Of a stretch of 60,277 nt of DNA, positions 57,703 to 60,277 are shown one piece after another. The DNA is from Novosphingobium pokkalii. GTDB taxonomy: Bacteria > Pseudomonadota > Alphaproteobacteria > Sphingomonadales > Sphingomonadaceae. A program made the translations under genes and the position numbers. The stretch is taken from contig NZ_BMZP01000018.1 in NCBI RefSeq assembly GCF_014652855.1, positions 1 to 60,277 on the forward strand, in the 5' to 3' direction. The notes beneath the pieces were generated by a model. It searched no databases and was not told where the DNA came from. It saw nothing but the letters and a program-made list of their open reading frames with translations. Numbering within the stretch: the stretch's first letter is position 1; every line of letters starts with the position of its first letter.

Positions 57703-60277
57703 ATGGCGATCTACCACTTCTCGGCCAAAGTTGTTTCGCGCGGTAGCGGCTCGAGCGCCGTGGCCGCGGCCGCCTATCGCTCGGCCGATCGGCTCTATGA
57801 TGCGCGGCTCGATCGGCACCACGATTTCTCCAACAAGCCCGGTGTCGTACACAGCGAAGTGATGCTGCCCGAAGGCGCGCCGGAAGAGTGGCGCGATCGA
57901 GCTCGCATGTGGAACGACGTCGAAGCAGTCGAAGTGCGCAAGGACGCGCAACTGGCCCGCGAGATCGAGTTCGCCATTCCGCGCGAGATGTCTCAGGCCG
58001 ATGGCATCGCGCTGGCGCGGGACTTTGTGCAAAAGGAGTTCGTCGATCGCGGGATGGTCGCCGATCTCAATGTGCACTGGGATGTAGGGCCCGACGGCCT
58101 CGCCAAGCCCCATGCCCATGTCATGCTGGGCATGCGCGAAGTTGGCGAGGACGGCTTCGGCGCCAAGGTGCGCGAGTGGAACAAGACCGAGCTCCTGACC
58201 CACTGGCGCGAAGCCTGGGCCGAGCACGTCAACGAACGGCTGGCCCAGCTCGATATCGACGCACGGATCGATCACCGCAGCCTTGAGGCCCAGGGCATTG
58301 GCTTGGAGCCGCAGAACAAGATCGGCCCGGCTGCGGCGCGCATGGCGCAGGAAGGCCTGGTGCGCGAGCGGCTGGAAGAGCATTTTGCCATCGCCAGAAG
58401 CAATGGCGACAAGATCCTCGAGAACCCCGGCATTGCGCTCGATGCGATCACCCATCAACAGGCGACATTCACGGCCCGAGACCTTGCCACGTTCGTGCAC
58501 CGGCACAGCGATGGGAAGGACCAGTTCGACGCCGTGCTCGCGGCGGTGCGTAGCTCACCTGATCTGGTACGCTTGGGACCTGACGGACGCGGCGAGGAGC
58601 GTTTCACCTCGCGCGCTATGCTCGAGACCGAACAGCGGCTGGAGCGCGCGACCGTTACGCTGGACGCGCGGCGCCACCATGGCGTCAATGACCGTCACCT
58701 GGAACGCGCGCTCATCCGCGCCCAAGAGCAACGCGGCATGGTGCTCTCGCCGGAACAACGCGGCGCGTTCGAACATGTCACAGAGGCACGCGGGATCAGC
58801 AGTGTCATCGGCTATGCCGGCACCGGCAAAAGCGCGATGCTGGGCGTGGCACGCGAAGCGTGGGAATCGGCTGGCTACACCGTCCATGGCGCGGCCCTCT
58901 CCGGCATTGCCGCCGAAAACCTCGAAAGCGGCTCTGGCATTGCCTCGCGCACGATCGCCAGTCTGGAGCACCAATGGGGCCAGGGTCGCGAGATGCTGAC
59001 CGACAAATCGATCCTCGTTATCGACGAGGCCGGGATGATCGGCACGCGCCAGATGGAGCGCGTCATCACCGAGGCCGAAAAGCGCGGCGCCAAGGTCGTG
59101 CTGGTCGGCGATCCCGAGCAGCTCCAGGCAATCGAGGCCGGGGCGTCATTCCGCAGTATTGCCGAGCGTCACGGCGCGGTGGAGATCACCACCATCCGCC
59201 GCCAATCCGAGGACTGGCAGCGCGATGCCACGCGCCAGCTTGCCACCGGCCGCACGGACGAAGCGCTGACCGCCTATGAGGATGCTGGTCATGTCCACGC
59301 CGCCGAGACGCGGAAGCAAGCGCGCGACAAGCTGATCGATCGCTGGGATCGCGACCGCATGGCCGATCCCGATGCCAGCCGGATCATTCTCACCCACACC
59401 AACGATGAAGTACACGAGCTCAACGAAGCTGCGCGTGGGCGCATGCGCGCAGCCCAGATGCTCGGCGAGGATGTCGGTCTGGAGGTCGAACGTGGGCAAC
59501 GGTTGTTCGCGTCCAGCGACCGCGTGATGTTCCTCAAGAACGAGCGCAGCCTGGAGGTGAAGAACGGCACGCTCGGCACGGTGGAAGAGGTAAGCCAGAT
59601 CGCCATGCGCGTGCGCACGGACGATGGGCGATCGATTGCCTTCGATCTCAAGGACTATGCCCATATCGATCACGGCTATGCCGCCACCATCCACAAGGCG
59701 CAGGGCATGACCGTGGACAGTGTCCATGTGCTGGCAACGCCGGGGCTCGATCGCCATGCCTCTTATGTCGCGCTCTCGCGGCATAGGGACCAGGTCGATC
59801 TGCATTACGGCAAGGATGACTTCGCCGATCGCGATCGGCTTGTCCGCGCGCTCAGCCGAGAGCGCGGCAAGGACATGGCATCGGACTATGCCCGCGTGCC
59901 CGAGCCTGCGCCCGAAGTGCAGCCCAGGCGCGGTATCTTCGATGGGCTCAAGCTCAAGGTGCCCAATTTCTCTGCTCTGCCCGAACGGGTGAACTTTGAT
60001 GGCCAGCGCCTCAAGGTCTCCAAGGACCTGCTCCAGCCTGTCGTCCCGTCACCTGAAATCGCTTCAATCCCGACCAGCGCTGAAACCCGCGAAGCGCAAC
60101 TGCGGCGCGAGCGTATGGAGGCGCTGACACGCCATGCCAAAGCGATCGATACCATCTACGGCGCACGCAACCAGGGCGGCCGGGAAAGCCCCGAACAGCT
60201 TGCCGAGCTCAAGTCTGCGCGCAAGGCGTTCGAGGAGCTGCGCCCGCATGGGCCGCGCGATGCCGAGGCGGCCTATG
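57703..60277 (+). CDS. traA: Ti-type relaxase/helicase TraA (partial, runs off window)
   Basis: First 858 residues of the large transfer protein TraA, which nicks oriT and unwinds the strand. Relaxase domain (MobA/MobL type): MAIYHFSAKVVSRGSGSSAV, active Tyr in AAAAYRSADRLYD, and metal HxH in LAKPHAHVMLGMREVG. RecD-like helicase: SSVIGYAGTGKSAMLGVARE (Walker A near 370), SILVIDEAGMIGT (Walker B), LVGDPEQLQAI and HGYAATIHKAQGMTVDSV. The frame is open to the last base. Its ATG is 12 bp from the intron edge and has no ribosome site; see findings. Confidence 0.94.
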   Translation, partial: MAIYHFSAKVVSRGSGSSAVAAAAYRSADRLYDARLDRHHDFSNKPGVVHSEVMLPEGAPEEWRDRARMWNDVEAVEVRKDAQLAREIEFAIPREMSQADGIALARDFVQKEFVDRGMVADLNVHWDVGPDGLAKPHAHVMLGMREVGEDGFGAKVREWNKTELLTHWREAWAEHVNERLAQLDIDARIDHRSLEAQGIGLEPQNKIGPAAARMAQEGLVRERLEEHFAIARSNGDKILENPGIALDAITHQQATFTARDLATFVHRHSDGKDQFDAVLAAVRSSPDLVRLGPDGRGEERFTSRAMLETEQRLERATVTLDARRHHGVNDRHLERALIRAQEQRGMVLSPEQRGAFEHVTEARGISSVIGYAGTGKSAMLGVAREAWESAGYTVHGAALSGIAAENLESGSGIASRTIASLEHQWGQGREMLTDKSILVIDEAGMIGTRQMERVITEAEKRGAKVVLVGDPEQLQAIEAGASFRSIAERHGAVEITTIRRQSEDWQRDATRQLATGRTDEALTAYEDAGHVHAAETRKQARDKLIDRWDRDRMADPDASRIILTHTNDEVHELNEAARGRMRAAQMLGEDVGLEVERGQRLFASSDRVMFLKNERSLEVKNGTLGTVEEVSQIAMRVRTDDGRSIAFDLKDYAHIDHGYAATIHKAQGMTVDSVHVLATPGLDRHASYVALSRHRDQVDLHYGKDDFADRDRLVRALSRERGKDMASDYARVPEPAPEVQPRRGIFDGLKLKVPNFSALPERVNFDGQRLKVSKDLLQPVVPSPEIASIPTSAETREAQLRRERMEALTRHAKAIDTIYGARNQGGRESPEQLAELKSARKAFEELRPHGPRDAEAAY

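Noticed and set aside
1..60277. CRISPR array, rRNA, 6S, tmRNA or RNase P RNA
   Set aside because: No regularly spaced repeats of CRISPR type and no recognisable core of these RNAs were found on reading both strands; a covariance-model search would be decisive.

Overview
The window reads as about 60 kb of a GC-rich alphaproteobacterial chromosome, most likely a sphingomonad of the Novosphingobium/Sphingomonas type. The support is a serine palmitoyltransferase with its own acyl carrier protein (sphingolipid instead of LPS chemistry), a DivK-type single-domain regulator, a Usg-family protein, a DksA lacking most zinc cysteines, a PEP-CTERM protein, and DUF4139, DUF3572 and DUF455 proteins. Species assignment is inference.

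Left core (1-15.2 kb): a decayed operon (ArsR/BigR-like repressor, rhodanese-DUF2892, TauE permease; 373-1240) looks like the ruin of a sulfide-detoxification locus. Next come an HNH endonuclease, a secreted M20 peptidase divergent from gyrB, a two-gene unit (M28 peptidase, agmatine deiminase), the run glnE-bcp-DUF455, a secreted M23 endopeptidase, and galU. Middle core (15.2-36 kb): murA, a PEP-CTERM protein, a DUF442 phosphatase-like protein with TerC, a double cold-shock protein with an RGG tail, argD-argF-hslO, queC, sodC, an OmpA-like porin, a YqaA membrane protein and usg. An orphan set of three PQQ-quinoprotein accessory genes follows, then EthD, an amidohydrolase, an AT-richer orphan gene, and the acp-spt-GDSL sphingolipid unit. 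Right core (36-49.4 kb): divK, DUF3572-HAD-RidA-GDPD-GNAT, dksA, PilZ, an extracytoplasmic binding protein, a DEAD-box helicase, a ModE-like regulator beside a 270-bp MITE-like element, and two tandem DUF4139 proteins.

A tRNA-Val(TAC) at 49420-49495 marks a boundary. Beyond it lies an integrative and conjugative/mobilizable element that runs off the window: a P4-type integrase whose start lies against a nested hairpin, a structured leader and ardC (antirestriction), a sigma-region-4-like HTH protein, an AlpA-like regulator, an unknown protein, a DUF6771 protein, traD and traC, a candidate Q/pTi-type oriT, a complete group II intron, and the TraA relaxase-helicase (truncated by the window end).

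The most unusual arrangement is at 55.3-57.7 kb. The intron sits precisely between the oriT/traC side and the traA start codon, antisense to traA. If its ends are as read here, removing it in silico rebuilds a Shine-Dalgarno sequence for traA, so the insertion probably separates the relaxase from its own leader and cannot be repaired by splicing of traA mRNA.
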